Origin: an uncultured Clostridia bacterium
GTDB lineage: Bacteria > Bacillota > Clostridia > Christensenellales > Borkfalkiaceae
Length of the DNA stretch: 64,000 bases
Assembly (NCBI GenBank): GCA_947589385.1
Contig: CANPZW010000007.1
Location: 26,581-90,580 of the forward strand
Reading direction: 5' to 3'
Part shown: piece by piece, positions 43,176-53,055 of the stretch
How the letters are laid out: every line of letters starts with the position of its first letter
Position numbering within the stretch: position 1 is the stretch's first letter
Notes under the pieces: generated by a model
The model's database searches: none
What the model was told of the DNA's origin: nothing
Seen by the model: the letters and a program-made list of their open reading frames with translations, nothing else
Made by a program: the position numbers and the translations under genes

Positions 43176-44468
43176 CTATTTTTTAAGCTCTATTTTATCC
43201 TTGCCGCCCATATACTTGCGGAGAACTTCGGGAATATACACCGAGCCGTCCGCCTGCAAATGGTTTTCAAGGAAAGCTATAAGCATTCTGGGGGGAGCGA
43301 CCACCGTGTTATTTAAGGTATGCACAAATTCGTTCCTGCCCGTCTTTTCGTTTTTATAGCGTATCCCGAGACGGCGGGCCTGCGCGTCGGTCAGATTTGA
43401 ACAACTGCCCACCTCGAAATACTTGCCTTGACGGGGACTCCACGCCTCTATGTCGCAACTTTTGTACTTTAAATCGGCAAGGTCACCCGAACAGCATATA
43501 AGCTGGCGGACGGGAATTTCCATAGACGTGAACAGCTCAACCGTATATCGCCACATCTTCTCGTACCACTCGTCGCTCTGTTCGGGCTTGCAAAGTACAA
43601 TCATCTCCTGTTTTTCAAACTGGTGGATACGGTAAATGCCGCGTTCCTCCAAACCGTGCGCGCCCTTTTCCTTGCGGAAGCACGGCGAATAAGACGTAAG
43701 AGTCTGCGGCAGTGCGCTTTCGGGCAGGGTCTGACCCATAAATCTGCCAATCATCGAATGTTCGGAAGTGCCGATTAGATACAAATCCTCGCCCTCTATT
43801 TTGTACATCATCCCTTCCATTTCCTCGAAGGACATAACGCCCGAAACGACCTCGCTCCTTATCATAAAGGGCGGTATGCAATAGGTGAAGTCCTTGTCTA
43901 TCATGAAATCGCGCGCATATGTCAAAACGGCGGAATGAAGGCGGGCAACATCCCCAGTGAGATAATAAAAACCGTTGCCGCTTGTCCTTCTGGCGCTGTC
44001 AAGGTCGATTCCGCCCAAACTTTCGAGAATATCAAGGTGATAGGGAACTTCAAAAGGTTTCGGCTCGGCTTTAAGGAAAGTTTCGCCCTGAACGTTTTCG
44101 CTGTCATCCTTGCCTATCGGCACGTCGTCCGCGATTATGTTGGGTATCAAAGCCATTGCCTTTTTAAGCATCGCTTCCACCTCTGCGCTTTCTGTTTCAA
44201 TTTCGGTTACGCGGTCGTTATTCGCCTTGGAAAGCGCTTTAACTTCCTCCGCTTCCGCCTTTTTGCCCTCGCGCATAAGCGTTCCTATCTGCTTTGCAAG
44301 GCGGTTTCTGTCCGCGCGGCGGGTATCGCCTTCCTGTTGAAGCTCACGCCGCTTTTTATCGAGCGACAGAACTTCGTCAACCAGAGGAAGCTTATGATTT
44401 TGAAATTTCTTTCTGATATTCTCCCGTACGATATCGGGATTTTCGCGTATAAAATTGATGTCAAGCAT
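43176..44468 (-). CDS. serS: Seryl-tRNA synthetase
   Basis: A class II synthetase charging tRNA-Ser, 430 residues. The N-terminal long coiled-coil arm (about 25-105) precedes the core with GTSEHSMIGRF, CFRKEKGAHG (motif 2) and the serine pocket near CCSGDLADLKYKSCDIEAW. The start at 44468 gives MLDINFIRENPD, the usual family N-terminus. There is no Shine-Dalgarno; a promoter ends 6 bases before the ATG, so the mRNA is probably leaderless. The upstream in-frame TTG at 44486 lies before the -10 box and cannot be used. Confidence 0.96.
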   Translation of the reverse strand: MLDINFIRENPDIVRENIRKKFQNHKLPLVDEVLSLDKKRRELQQEGDTRRADRNRLAKQIGTLMREGKKAEAEEVKALSKANNDRVTEIETESAEVEAMLKKAMALIPNIIADDVPIGKDDSENVQGETFLKAEPKPFEVPYHLDILESLGGIDLDSARRTSGNGFYYLTGDVARLHSAVLTYARDFMIDKDFTYCIPPFMIRSEVVSGVMSFEEMEGMMYKIEGEDLYLIGTSEHSMIGRFMGQTLPESALPQTLTSYSPCFRKEKGAHGLEERGIYRIHQFEKQEMIVLCKPEQSDEWYEKMWRYTVELFTSMEIPVRQLICCSGDLADLKYKSCDIEAWSPRQGKYFEVGSCSNLTDAQARRLGIRYKNEKTGRNEFVHTLNNTVVAPPRMLIAFLENHLQADGSVYIPEVLRKYMGGKDKIELKK

Positions 44469-44474
44469 AATTTT

Positions 44475-44503
44475 ATTATAATTCAAAATTTTGGTAATTG
44501 CAA
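44475..44503 (-). promoter_or_regulatory. serS promoter adjoining the start codon
   Basis: TTGCAA (44498-44503) and TATAAT (44475-44480) on the minus strand are 17 bases apart. The -10 ends only 6 bases before the ATG at 44468, so the predicted start site is the A of the ATG. Confidence 0.75.
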
Positions 44504-44522
44504 TTAAATAGCCGATAATATG

Positions 44523-44551
44523 TTGAAAATGAATATTATTTATGATACAAT
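44523..44551 (+). promoter_or_regulatory. Promoter of the P-type ATPase gene
   Basis: TTGAAA (44523-44528) and TACAAT (44546-44551) are 17 bases apart. The ribosome-binding site GGAG lies 8 bases before the ATG at 44599. The promoter is back to back with that of serS. Confidence 0.7.
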
Positions 44552-44598
44552 ATTATAGATTAGTATAATATAAACCGTCCGTTTTACGGAGAAAGTAA

Positions 44599-47280
44599 AT
44601 GAGCAAGATTTTTTTTAACAGCACGGGTAAATCCCGCGAGGAAGATTCCGAAGAAGCCGCCGCGCCCGAAGAACAGGCTACGGAAGAGACAGCCGCCGCC
44701 GACAACGTGCAGATGGCGCTGTTCCCGGGCGACGAAGAAACGGGCGACCCTTCCGACGTGGAAAGCAGCGGCAATATAAATAAGCAAAAACTTATGCGGT
44801 ACTTCAAGCGTCACCGCAAAAAATCCGCCGCGGTAAAAGTTGACAGATATTCGCCTAAACTGAATGTGGGTCTTACTTCCGCACAGGTGGAGACAAGATT
44901 CAAACAGTTTCTTTTCAACGCGACTAACAAACAGTACTCGCGTTCCTATACGGGTATTTTTCTCGGGAACATCTGCACTTTTTTCAACCTTTTGTGCCTG
45001 TTAGCGGGTATTGCCCTTTTGGTTGCAAATACAAAGGGACTTACAAACTACCTCGTCCTCGCCATAACCACGGCGAACGTCTTCATAGGAACTTTCCAGG
45101 AAATACGCTCCAAAATTTCAATAGACAAGCTGGCTATCCTCAACGCAAACACCGTGAAAGCCGTGCGCGACGGAGAAATAGTCGAAATTCCGACGAAAGA
45201 AATAGTTCTCGACGACGTTATACTGCTTGAAACGGGCAATCAGGTGCCCGCGGACTGTATCCTGGCGGAGGGCACGGTTGAGGTAAACGAAAGTCTTTTG
45301 ACGGGCGAAAGCGTGGCGATAAAGAAGTCCATAGGCGACACTCTGTTCGCGGGCAGCTTTATTTCGAGCGGAAGCGGGAAATTCCGCGTTGACAAAGTAG
45401 GCAAGGATACCTATCTTGAAAAGCTGACCGCAAAGGCAAAAAAATACAAAAGACCTAATTCCGAGCTTATGAATTCCACAAAGCTCATAATTAAGGCGAT
45501 TTCCATACTCATCATTCCCGTGGCAATAGGCAGCTTTTTCATAGCCTATCACGCAGCCCTCGAAGGCAGGGCGGAAAGGCTGGACCAGGTAATCGCGGGA
45601 ATCTTCTCGCAGGAGGCGAATTACGCTATCCAGCGAACGTGCACCGTAGTAATAGGAATGATACCTTCGGGAATGCTTCTTCTGACGTCGGTGGCGCTTG
45701 CCGTGGGAATTATCAGGCTTGCAAAAAGCCGCACTTTGGTGCAGGATATGTATTCCCTTGAAATGCTGGCGCGCGTAAACGTGCTTTGCCTCGACAAGAC
45801 GGGAACGATAACGGACGGCAGAATGAAAGTCAACGACAATATAATTTTGAATACCGTTGACGACCTTTCGCTTAAAGACATTATGGGCAGTATGCTTGCA
45901 AGTCTGCAAGACAATAACCAAACGTCTATCGCGCTTTATAACCACTTCGGTTACAGCGATAAGCTTACGCCCGTCACGATATTGCCCTTTTCCTCAAAAA
46001 GAAAGCTTTCGGCTGTGACGTTCGACGAAGCCGGAACGTTTGTTATGGGCGCGCCCGAATTTGTTTTAAAGCCCTGCCCCGTCAAGGTGGAAAAGATAGT
46101 TAAGCAATATGCGCAAATGGGGCTGCGCGTTATAGTCCTCGCCCACTCAACGGCGGGAATTTCGGGCGAAAAGCTCCCCGCCGCGTTAAAGCCTATTGCG
46201 ATAATCTCCATTGCGGACAACATACGCGAGGATGCGGTAAACACTATAAAATGGTTTAAAGAAAACGACGTCGCCGTTAAGGTAATTTCGGGCGATAACC
46301 CCGTTACCGTCGCCGAAGTAGCGAAGCGCGCAGGCATTGCGGGCGCGGAAAGATTTATTTCTTTGGACGGGCTGAACGACAGCGAGGTTGAAAACGTCGC
46401 CAATAAATACACGGTTTTCGGCAGGGTTTCGCCCGAACAGAAAGCCGTTCTGGTAAGGGCGATGAAAGCCGCGGGAAATACAGTTGCAATGACGGGCGAC
46501 GGCGTAAACGACATTCTTGCGCTTAAAGAGGCGGACTGCGCCGTATCCGTCGCTTCGGGAAGCGAGGCGGCGAGAAACGTAAGCCACCTTGTGCTTATGG
46601 ACAACAACTTCAACTCCATGCCCAAAGTCGTGGCGGAAGGCAGGCGCGTTATTAACAACATTAAAAACTCGTCCTCCCTGTTCCTTATGAAAACGCTTTT
46701 TACGGGGCTGCTTGCGATTATTTGTATTGCAATGGGGCAATCCTATCTTTTTATGCCCTCAAATATGCTTCTGCTTGAAACGGCGGTAATCGCCATTCCC
46801 TCATTCTTCCTATCCTTACAGCCCAACAAGGACAGGGTGCAGGGCAAGTTTATAACGCACGTAATGAGCAACGCCGTGGCAGGCGCGTTGGTAATGGTAA
46901 TTTGCGTGATGTCGATGTATCTTACAAACGTGTTTGCGCCCGAAGAATTCGGGAACTTTTACCGGCCTTTATGCATTATGGCGCTGACTTTTTCAGGGCT
47001 TGTAATGGTATTTAAAATTTGCCGGCCTTTTAACGCCTACCGCGCGTGCCTGTGTGTTTCGGTGTTCACCATATGCGTAATCTGCTTTTCCATTCCAATC
47101 GTAACGGAAAATCTGTTTTATAAGGGCTGGATGCAACTTGAATGGGATTATGCGAAGGTTTTGGTACTTGTGGTAGTACTTGAAGCGGCTTTCCCGATTG
47201 CCGACTGGATTGTAAAGGTTATGCAGATTATAATGCCTTCTGCGCGGAAAACCGTCCACAAAGCCAAAAGCGATACATAA
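44599..47280 (+). CDS. P-type cation-transporting ATPase, CtpE-like
   Basis: An 893-residue P-type ATPase. Key motifs are intact: TGES near residue 235, the phosphorylated Asp in CLDKTGTITDG (residue 399), and GDGVND near 633. Before the phosphorylation site the M4 helix has IPSGMLLLTSVALAVG, and the segment RLAKSRTLVQDMYSLEMLARV matches the CtpE subfamily, reported to move calcium. There is no heavy-metal-binding domain and no CPC motif, so it is not a copper/zinc pump. The first 65 residues are an unusual acidic Glu/Ala-rich extension. About ten membrane helices are predicted. It has its own promoter and ends at a strong hairpin. Confidence 0.88.
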   Translation: MSKIFFNSTGKSREEDSEEAAAPEEQATEETAAADNVQMALFPGDEETGDPSDVESSGNINKQKLMRYFKRHRKKSAAVKVDRYSPKLNVGLTSAQVETRFKQFLFNATNKQYSRSYTGIFLGNICTFFNLLCLLAGIALLVANTKGLTNYLVLAITTANVFIGTFQEIRSKISIDKLAILNANTVKAVRDGEIVEIPTKEIVLDDVILLETGNQVPADCILAEGTVEVNESLLTGESVAIKKSIGDTLFAGSFISSGSGKFRVDKVGKDTYLEKLTAKAKKYKRPNSELMNSTKLIIKAISILIIPVAIGSFFIAYHAALEGRAERLDQVIAGIFSQEANYAIQRTCTVVIGMIPSGMLLLTSVALAVGIIRLAKSRTLVQDMYSLEMLARVNVLCLDKTGTITDGRMKVNDNIILNTVDDLSLKDIMGSMLASLQDNNQTSIALYNHFGYSDKLTPVTILPFSSKRKLSAVTFDEAGTFVMGAPEFVLKPCPVKVEKIVKQYAQMGLRVIVLAHSTAGISGEKLPAALKPIAIISIADNIREDAVNTIKWFKENDVAVKVISGDNPVTVAEVAKRAGIAGAERFISLDGLNDSEVENVANKYTVFGRVSPEQKAVLVRAMKAAGNTVAMTGDGVNDILALKEADCAVSVASGSEAARNVSHLVLMDNNFNSMPKVVAEGRRVINNIKNSSSLFLMKTLFTGLLAIICIAMGQSYLFMPSNMLLLETAVIAIPSFFLSLQPNKDRVQGKFITHVMSNAVAGALVMVICVMSMYLTNVFAPEEFGNFYRPLCIMALTFSGLVMVFKICRPFNAYRACLCVSVFTICVICFSIPIVTENLFYKGWMQLEWDYAKVLVLVVVLEAAFPIADWIVKVMQIIMPSARKTVHKAKSDT

Positions 47281-47344
47281 AAAACAGTTGATTTAGTTAC
47301 CTTTAAAGTGGTTAAACGGTCATATTTCACCGAATAATTTAAGC

Positions 47345-47380
47345 GCGCGGCTGCCGTACGGCAGCCGCGCTCATTGTTTT
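47345..47380. terminator. Terminator after the P-type ATPase gene
   Basis: GCGCGGCTGCCGT (47345-47357) is the exact inverse of 47358-47370, followed by TCATTGTTTT. The rest of the gap to gyrA (47381-47515) contains a weaker dyad at 47491-47516 on the gyrA side and nothing else that I can name. Confidence 0.8.
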
Positions 47381-47515
47381 ATCTCACTATTTGTTTTATC
47401 CGATTATTAGGAATAAGCTTGACGACATTTATTCTAATGAAGCCCGCACTAGCTTTAACAAAGCTATATTAAAGCCTGAATTTTTATCTTACGCAAGGTG
47501 CGTTGCAAAGTTGCG

Positions 47516-50071
47516 TTAGTCCTCTTTGTCCGAATCTTCTTCCGCAGGTTGCCCGGGAACGTCGGCGGCAGTTTCTTCGGGAGCGGCTGTTTCGGCTTCC
47601 TCGTCGCGCTCGGTTATGGCAACTGTTGCCACTACTCCGTCTTTAAGCCGCATTAAGCGCACGCCGCGCGTGTTGCGGCCTATCAGCGATATATCGGAGA
47701 CGTGCATCCTTATAATTGTGCCGCCGTCCGAAATAATCATAAGGTCGTCGCCCGCGGAGACCTCTTTCATGTTTACAAGATAGCCCGTAGTTTCGGTAAA
47801 CACTCCCGCCTTTATGCCTTTGCCGGCTCTGCCCTGCACGCGGTAATCTTCAAGCCGCGTACGCTTACCGTAGCCGTTGGACGTAACAGTAAGGATATCC
47901 TTGTTCTCATCTACCACAAGCATATCCACAAGGCAATCGTCCCCTTCGAGCTTCATTGCCCTTACGCCGGCGGTATCCCTGCCCATGGAGCGCACGTTTT
48001 CCTCGGAAAACCGTATGCACTTGCCCGAGCGCGAAGCAATCATAAGCTCGTCCGAGCCCGTGGTAAACTGTACGGAAATCAGCTTATCGCCCTCGTTAAG
48101 GCGGATAGCGATTTTTCCGTTCCTGTTTATTCTTTCAAACTCTTCGAGTTTAGTCTTTTTGACAAGCCCGTTTTTAGTCGCGAAGGAAATATAGCCGCTG
48201 TCGGTGCTGACGGGGATAATCGTTTCTATTTTCTCGTTCTGTTCAATCTGCACGATATTCACTACCGCTCTACCGCGCGCCGTACGGGCGGCTTCGGGTA
48301 TTTCGAACGCCTTTATGCGATAGACTTTGCCGAGGTCGGAAAACAGAAGCAAATCGTCGTGCGAGGAACATACGAACATCTTTTCGATAAAATCCTCTTC
48401 CTTGGGGCGGTGCGCCGTAACGCCCATACCGCCACGGTTCTGCGCATGGTATTCGGCGACGGGCAGACGCTTTACGTAGCCCGTGTGCGTCATTGAAATT
48501 ACTACCTGCTCCACGGGAATGAGGTCAGCGTCCTCAATGTCGCCCGTGAAATCGGCAACCACCTCCGTCTTTCTCGAAGAAGGATATTTGCGCTTGATTT
48601 CCAAAAGGTCGTTTTTGATTACTTCGAGAACGCGCGGCTCGTGTTGGAGAATATCGTTCAAGTCGGCTATGGTCGCTTCGAGTTCATTCAGTTCATCGGT
48701 GATTTTATCCACTTCGAGGTGGGATATTCTGTACAGACGAAGCTCTGCGACAGCCGTTGCCTGCCTTTCGTCCAAAAGGAAATTCTGCGTAAGCTTTTGC
48801 ACGCAGTCCGTCTTATCCACGGCGTTACGGCAAACCTCCACGACTTCCTCTATGCTCGCCTGCGCGATGACAAGACCTTTTAAAATATGGGCGCGTTCTT
48901 CCGCTTTCTGCAAGTCGAATTTGGTGCGGCGGACTATTATGTCCTTCTGATGTTCGAGGTAGTAATACAGGCACTCTTTTAAATTGAGTATGCGGGGCGT
49001 GCCGTCAACAAGGGCGAGCATAATAATTCCGTCGGACACTTGCAGATTGGTGTGCTTATACAAAAGATTCAATACCACCTGCGGGTTGGCGTCCTTTTTG
49101 ATTTCTATCACTATGCGCATACCGTCCCTGTCCGATTCCTCGCGGATGTCGGAAATGCCCTCTATGCGCTTATTTTTAACGAGGTCGGCTATGCTTTCGA
49201 TAAGCTTTGCCTTATTGACCTGGTATGGAATTTCCGAAACTATAATACGGGTGCGCGTCTGGTTGCCGCTTTGATATTCTTCCACTTCGCAACGCGAACG
49301 GATAACTATGTTTCCGCGCCCCGTGCGGTATGCTTTTTTTATCCCGCTTCTGCCTAATATCAACGCGCCAGTCGGAAAGTCGGGTGCGGTTACGTACTGC
49401 ATCAATTCGTCAATTTCAATATCGGGGTTTTCTATAAGGGCTATAACGCCGTCTATTACTTCGCCCAAATTGTGCGGCGGGATATTCGTTGCCATACCAA
49501 CGGCAATGCCGTCCGAGCCGTTTACCAGCATATTGGGAAATCTCGACGGAAGTACGGTGGGCTGCATGCCCGTATCGTCGAATGTCGGATAGAAGTCAAC
49601 CGTCTCCTTGTCGAGGTCGCGCAGCATTTCGGAAGCAATCTTCGAAAGCCGTGCTTCGGTATATCTCATCGCCGCGGGAGGGTCTCCGTCAACCGAACCG
49701 AAGTTACCGTGTCCCTCTACAAGCGGCTCGTTTATGGAAAAATCCTGTGCAAGCCGCACAAGCGCGTCATAAACCGAGATGTCGCCGTGGGGATGATATT
49801 TACCGAGGCAATCGCCGACAATACGCGCGCACTTGCGGAACGCCTTGTCCGAATATAATCCGAGTTCGTGCATGGAGTACAATATGCGCCTGTGGACGGG
49901 TTTTAAGCCGTCGCGGACGTCGGGTATGGCGCGGGATACGTTGACCGCCATGGCGTAGGCGATGAACGACTTTTTCAGTTCGGCATCTACCTCTACGTCC
50001 AGCATTTTGGTCATTTGCAGGGTTTTTCTGAATTCCTCGGTAAGCTCGGGGCTTGTTTCCTTTTTAGCCAT
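47516..50071 (-). CDS. gyrA: DNA gyrase subunit A
   Basis: GyrA is the DNA-cleaving subunit of gyrase, which adds negative supercoils. At 851 residues it has the winged-helix/tower breakage-reunion part with catalytic Tyr137 (AAMRYTEA), and a C-terminal beta-pinwheel with a GyrA box QNRGGMG near 542. The quinolone-determining segment reads [10 protein letters not shown]: Ile98 sits where E. coli has Ser83. The last 35 residues are an acidic Glu/Ala tail. It starts 9 bases after the gyrB stop. Confidence 0.97.
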   Translation of the reverse strand: MAKKETSPELTEEFRKTLQMTKMLDVEVDAELKKSFIAYAMAVNVSRAIPDVRDGLKPVHRRILYSMHELGLYSDKAFRKCARIVGDCLGKYHPHGDISVYDALVRLAQDFSINEPLVEGHGNFGSVDGDPPAAMRYTEARLSKIASEMLRDLDKETVDFYPTFDDTGMQPTVLPSRFPNMLVNGSDGIAVGMATNIPPHNLGEVIDGVIALIENPDIEIDELMQYVTAPDFPTGALILGRSGIKKAYRTGRGNIVIRSRCEVEEYQSGNQTRTRIIVSEIPYQVNKAKLIESIADLVKNKRIEGISDIREESDRDGMRIVIEIKKDANPQVVLNLLYKHTNLQVSDGIIMLALVDGTPRILNLKECLYYYLEHQKDIIVRRTKFDLQKAEERAHILKGLVIAQASIEEVVEVCRNAVDKTDCVQKLTQNFLLDERQATAVAELRLYRISHLEVDKITDELNELEATIADLNDILQHEPRVLEVIKNDLLEIKRKYPSSRKTEVVADFTGDIEDADLIPVEQVVISMTHTGYVKRLPVAEYHAQNRGGMGVTAHRPKEEDFIEKMFVCSSHDDLLLFSDLGKVYRIKAFEIPEAARTARGRAVVNIVQIEQNEKIETIIPVSTDSGYISFATKNGLVKKTKLEEFERINRNGKIAIRLNEGDKLISVQFTTGSDELMIASRSGKCIRFSEENVRSMGRDTAGVRAMKLEGDDCLVDMLVVDENKDILTVTSNGYGKRTRLEDYRVQGRAGKGIKAGVFTETTGYLVNMKEVSAGDDLMIISDGGTIIRMHVSDISLIGRNTRGVRLMRLKDGVVATVAITERDEEAETAAPEETAADVPGQPAEEDSDKED

Positions 50072-50080
50072 AAATTCTCC

Positions 50081-52006
50081 TTATACGTCCAGCTCTTCCA
50101 CGAGCTTTGCGTTGTCCTCTATAAACTGCCGTCTTAATTCGGGCTGTTCGCCCATTAACAGGGCAAACGTTTTATCCGCTTCAACAGCGTCCTCGACGTT
50201 AATTCTTACAAGGGTGCGCTTTGCGGGGTCCATCGTCGTTTCCCATAGCTGTTCCTTGTTCATTTCGCCCAGCCCCTTATAGCGTTGCAATTCGAATTTA
50301 CCTTCGAAAGTGTTTCTGAATTCTTCAAGCGCCTTGTCGTCGTAAAGGTATCTGTCCTCCATTCCCTTTGCGGAAACTTTATAAAGGGGCGGCTGGGCGG
50401 CATATACGTGCCCGTTTTCCACAAGCGGCCGCATATAGCGGAAGAAGAAAGTCAAAAGAAGTATTCTTATATGCGAGCCGTCAACGTCGGCATCGGTCAT
50501 AATAATTATTCTGTCGTATCTCAGCTTGCTTTCGTCGAAATTTTCCTGTATTCCGCAGCCGAAAGCGGTTATCATCGCTTTGATTTCCTCGTTTTCCAGA
50601 ACGCGGTTTATGCGGACTTTTTCAACGTTGAGTATTTTGCCGCGGAGAGGCAGTATCGCCTGAAATCTTCTGTCGCGTCCCTGTTTTGCCGTGCCGCCCG
50701 CCGAGTCGCCCTCGACGATATATATCTCGCAGAGTTCGGGGCGCTTGTCCGAACAATCCGCAAGCTTGCCGGGGAGTTTTGTGCTTTCTAAAACGCCCTT
50801 GCGGTGTGTTTCCTCGCGGGCGAGCCGCGCTGCCTCCCTTGCCCTTTGCGCCGTAATGCAGCGCATTATAAGTTCCCTGGTTTCGGCGGGATGCTCTTCA
50901 AGGTAAGTGCCGAATTTCTCCGTCACCGCTTTCTGCACGAAGCCGCGCACATAGGTTGAACAAAGCTTCGCCTTGGTCTGGCTTTCATATTGCGCGTCGG
51001 CAATCTTTACGGAAACTACTGCCGTTATACCCTCGCGCACGTCCTCGCCCGAAAGTTTTTCGTTTTCTTTAAGAATGTTCAGCCTGTGTCCGCAGTCGTT
51101 TATAACCTTGGTAAGCGCCGCTTTAAAGCCGTCGAGGTGGGTGCCGCCGTCGGGTTGGCGGATGTTATTGGAGAAAGGGAAAATCTGCTCCACATAGCTG
51201 TCGTTGTACTGTATCGCGACTTCGAGGAACCTGTCGTCGCCTTCCGAATCCTCGAAATACACGGGCTTTTCAAACAGCACTTCCTTGCCCTTGTTTATAT
51301 CCTCAATAAAGTGTACTACTCCGCCCTCGTAGCAAAAGCTGTCGTGCCGCTCCTTTTCGCCGCGGAGGTCGGTCAAAGTCAAGGTAAGACCCTTATTGAG
51401 ATATGACAGTTCGCGAAGAAGAGTTTTCAGCGTATCGTAATTAAATTCCGTCGTTTCAAGAATGGTTGCGTCCGGATGAAAGGTTATGGTAGTGCCCGTT
51501 TCTTCCGTATCGCCTACGACGGCAAGGGGGGCGTCGGGCACACCGCATTTATAGCTTTGGCGGAAAATGTGCCCGTTCTGGCATACTTCCGCAATTAAAT
51601 AGTCCGAAAGAGCGTTTACGCAGGAAACGCCTACGCCGTGCAAGCCGGACGAAATTTTATAGCCGCCCGCCTTGTTTCCGCCGCCGAATTTGCCGCCCGC
51701 GTTCAGGTTGGTCAAAGCCAGCTCTACGCCGCTTATTCCCTCCTCCTCATTGATGCCCGTGGGAATCCCCCTGCCGTTGTCCTTCACGGAACAGGAGCCG
51801 TCCGCCGTTATGGTAACGTCTATTTTGTCGCAATAGCCCGCAAGCGCTTCGTCGATGGAATTGTCGATTACTTCGCGCACAAGGCAGTGCAGACCCTTTT
51901 CGTCGGTAGGACCGATGTACATTCCCGGATGCTCCCTTACGGGTTCCAGACCCTTTAAAGCGCGCAGGGAATTAGCGTCGTAATTTGATTGAACTTTTTC
52001 AGGCAT
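50081..52006 (-). CDS. gyrB: DNA gyrase subunit B
   Basis: GyrB is the ATPase subunit of gyrase. It has 641 residues from the ATG at 52006, chosen for GGAG 6 bases upstream over a TTG at 52018. The GHKL ATP site has EVIDNSIDEAL and GRGIPTG; the TOPRIM domain has EGDSAGGTAKQGRDR and DADVDGSHI; the C-terminus has the Gly-Met-Asn-Lys-Glu-Gln-Leu-Trp segment. It heads the gyrB-gyrA operon. Confidence 0.97.
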   Translation of the reverse strand: MPEKVQSNYDANSLRALKGLEPVREHPGMYIGPTDEKGLHCLVREVIDNSIDEALAGYCDKIDVTITADGSCSVKDNGRGIPTGINEEEGISGVELALTNLNAGGKFGGGNKAGGYKISSGLHGVGVSCVNALSDYLIAEVCQNGHIFRQSYKCGVPDAPLAVVGDTEETGTTITFHPDATILETTEFNYDTLKTLLRELSYLNKGLTLTLTDLRGEKERHDSFCYEGGVVHFIEDINKGKEVLFEKPVYFEDSEGDDRFLEVAIQYNDSYVEQIFPFSNNIRQPDGGTHLDGFKAALTKVINDCGHRLNILKENEKLSGEDVREGITAVVSVKIADAQYESQTKAKLCSTYVRGFVQKAVTEKFGTYLEEHPAETRELIMRCITAQRAREAARLAREETHRKGVLESTKLPGKLADCSDKRPELCEIYIVEGDSAGGTAKQGRDRRFQAILPLRGKILNVEKVRINRVLENEEIKAMITAFGCGIQENFDESKLRYDRIIIMTDADVDGSHIRILLLTFFFRYMRPLVENGHVYAAQPPLYKVSAKGMEDRYLYDDKALEEFRNTFEGKFELQRYKGLGEMNKEQLWETTMDPAKRTLVRINVEDAVEADKTFALLMGEQPELRRQFIEDNAKLVEELDV

Positions 52007-52042
52007 TTTCTTCTCCAAGCTTGAAATTTATTTCTTTGGATT

Positions 52043-52071
52043 ATTATACCATATTATTAGAAATTAAGCAA
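52043..52071 (-). promoter_or_regulatory. gyrBA promoter
   Basis: TTGCTT (52066-52071) and TATAAT (52043-52048) on the minus strand are 17 bases apart, giving a leader of about 30 bases. Confidence 0.75.
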
Positions 52072-52136
52072 GAATTTAAATGCCGAAAAATTTCTAAAAT
52101 GCGTTAAAAAATCCGCGAAAGGCGCATAATTTTCGT

Positions 52137-52292
52137 ATGGAAAACAAAAAGTGCGCCCACGCGGGTGAATTTGATTTGATTGACAATTTTTTTGAATGCG
52201 GAACGTGCGGAAACCACGTCTGCAAGACACAGGCGGAAATTTGGAGCCGCATATGCCCTAACTGTTTCGGCAGACTATACAGAATAAGCTGA
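52137..52292 (+). CDS. Small zinc-ribbon protein
   Basis: A 51-residue protein with paired metal-ligand motifs: CAHAG near residue 6, ECGTCGNHVC (Cys21, 24, His27, Cys29) and ICPNCFG (Cys40, 43). The spacing suggests a single zinc ribbon. No strong Shine-Dalgarno is present; AAAGG lies about 15 bases upstream. It occupies the gap between gyrB and the M50 gene on the opposite strand. The function is unknown. Confidence 0.6.
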   Translation: MENKKCAHAGEFDLIDNFFECGTCGNHVCKTQAEIWSRICPNCFGRLYRIS

Positions 52293-52308
52293 ACGCCCGA
52301 CGGGCTTC

Positions 52309-53055
52309 TCAGTCAAGATATTCGGCTTTAAGCTGTTCGAAACGGGCGCGGTATTTTTCGGCGTTTTCTTCGTCGCCCACCGCTTTGCAATAACGCGCCC
52401 GAAGTTCGGTCAGGGAGATAAAAGACGCGTCGTCCTCGCGTATCTGCGGCAGATTGAAGAGCAAATTTTTATCGACCGTTTCAATACTTTCTCCGTTCAG
52501 AATATGCGCGTGGACCGCCAAAACGGCAAGCATAACCTGCGCGGGAGGTTCGTTGCGGATAAGTTCCAGAACCACAAGCCCGTCCGTCTTTCCCGTCTTA
52601 TACTCGGCGGGAAGGGCGTTGTCTATGAAAACGGAAATGTTGCTTACCGCTATGCCCGATATCCAAACGGGAATCTGCGGCACTGAAAGCGCAAGCACGC
52701 CCGCCGCGATAAACAAAAGGTTTACGGCAAGCCCGCCCAAAGACGTCACTATCATTCTGCCCTTCAAGTTTTTGTCCGTGCGGGGAATAAGCCCCACGCT
52801 TAACGGCTTATCCAATGAAAATACCGAGCTTTTACTTAACTTACCCCTCAACCCCGACAACAAACCGAACAAGGCGTGCCCGAGCTCGTGAAATACGCCT
52901 GCCGTAAGCTCCGATACGACGAACAATACAATCCACAAAACTACCGCAAGCCCGTCGCTTTTTTCTGCCATCATACGCCATACGCATATGGCAAGGTAGC
53001 CAAAAACGCAAACTATGGATATTATGTTAAGCGCTATTCTTACCGACCTTTTCAT
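52309..53055 (-). CDS. M50-like intramembrane metalloprotease
   Basis: A 248-residue membrane protein. The zinc motif is FHELGHALFG (HExxH near residue 56), and the second site motif is NALPAEYKTGKTDG, matching the N-P-x4-DG pattern of site-2 proteases, so the active site looks complete. About four to five membrane helices; the C-terminal 75 residues are soluble. It begins inside the 3' end of the ppx gene (29-base overlap). Its substrate is unknown; the link to a sporulation cluster recalls SpoIVFB but the sequence is not clearly that protein. Confidence 0.75.
   Translation of the reverse strand: MKRSVRIALNIISIVCVFGYLAICVWRMMAEKSDGLAVVLWIVLFVVSELTAGVFHELGHALFGLLSGLRGKLSKSSVFSLDKPLSVGLIPRTDKNLKGRMIVTSLGGLAVNLLFIAAGVLALSVPQIPVWISGIAVSNISVFIDNALPAEYKTGKTDGLVVLELIRNEPPAQVMLAVLAVHAHILNGESIETVDKNLLFNLPQIREDDASFISLTELRARYCKAVGDEENAEKYRARFEQLKAEYLD

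Noticed and set aside
47381..47515. Possible small RNA or gene between the ATPase and gyrA
   Set aside because: Only a weak dyad near 47491-47516 is seen; no promoter, frame or known fold.
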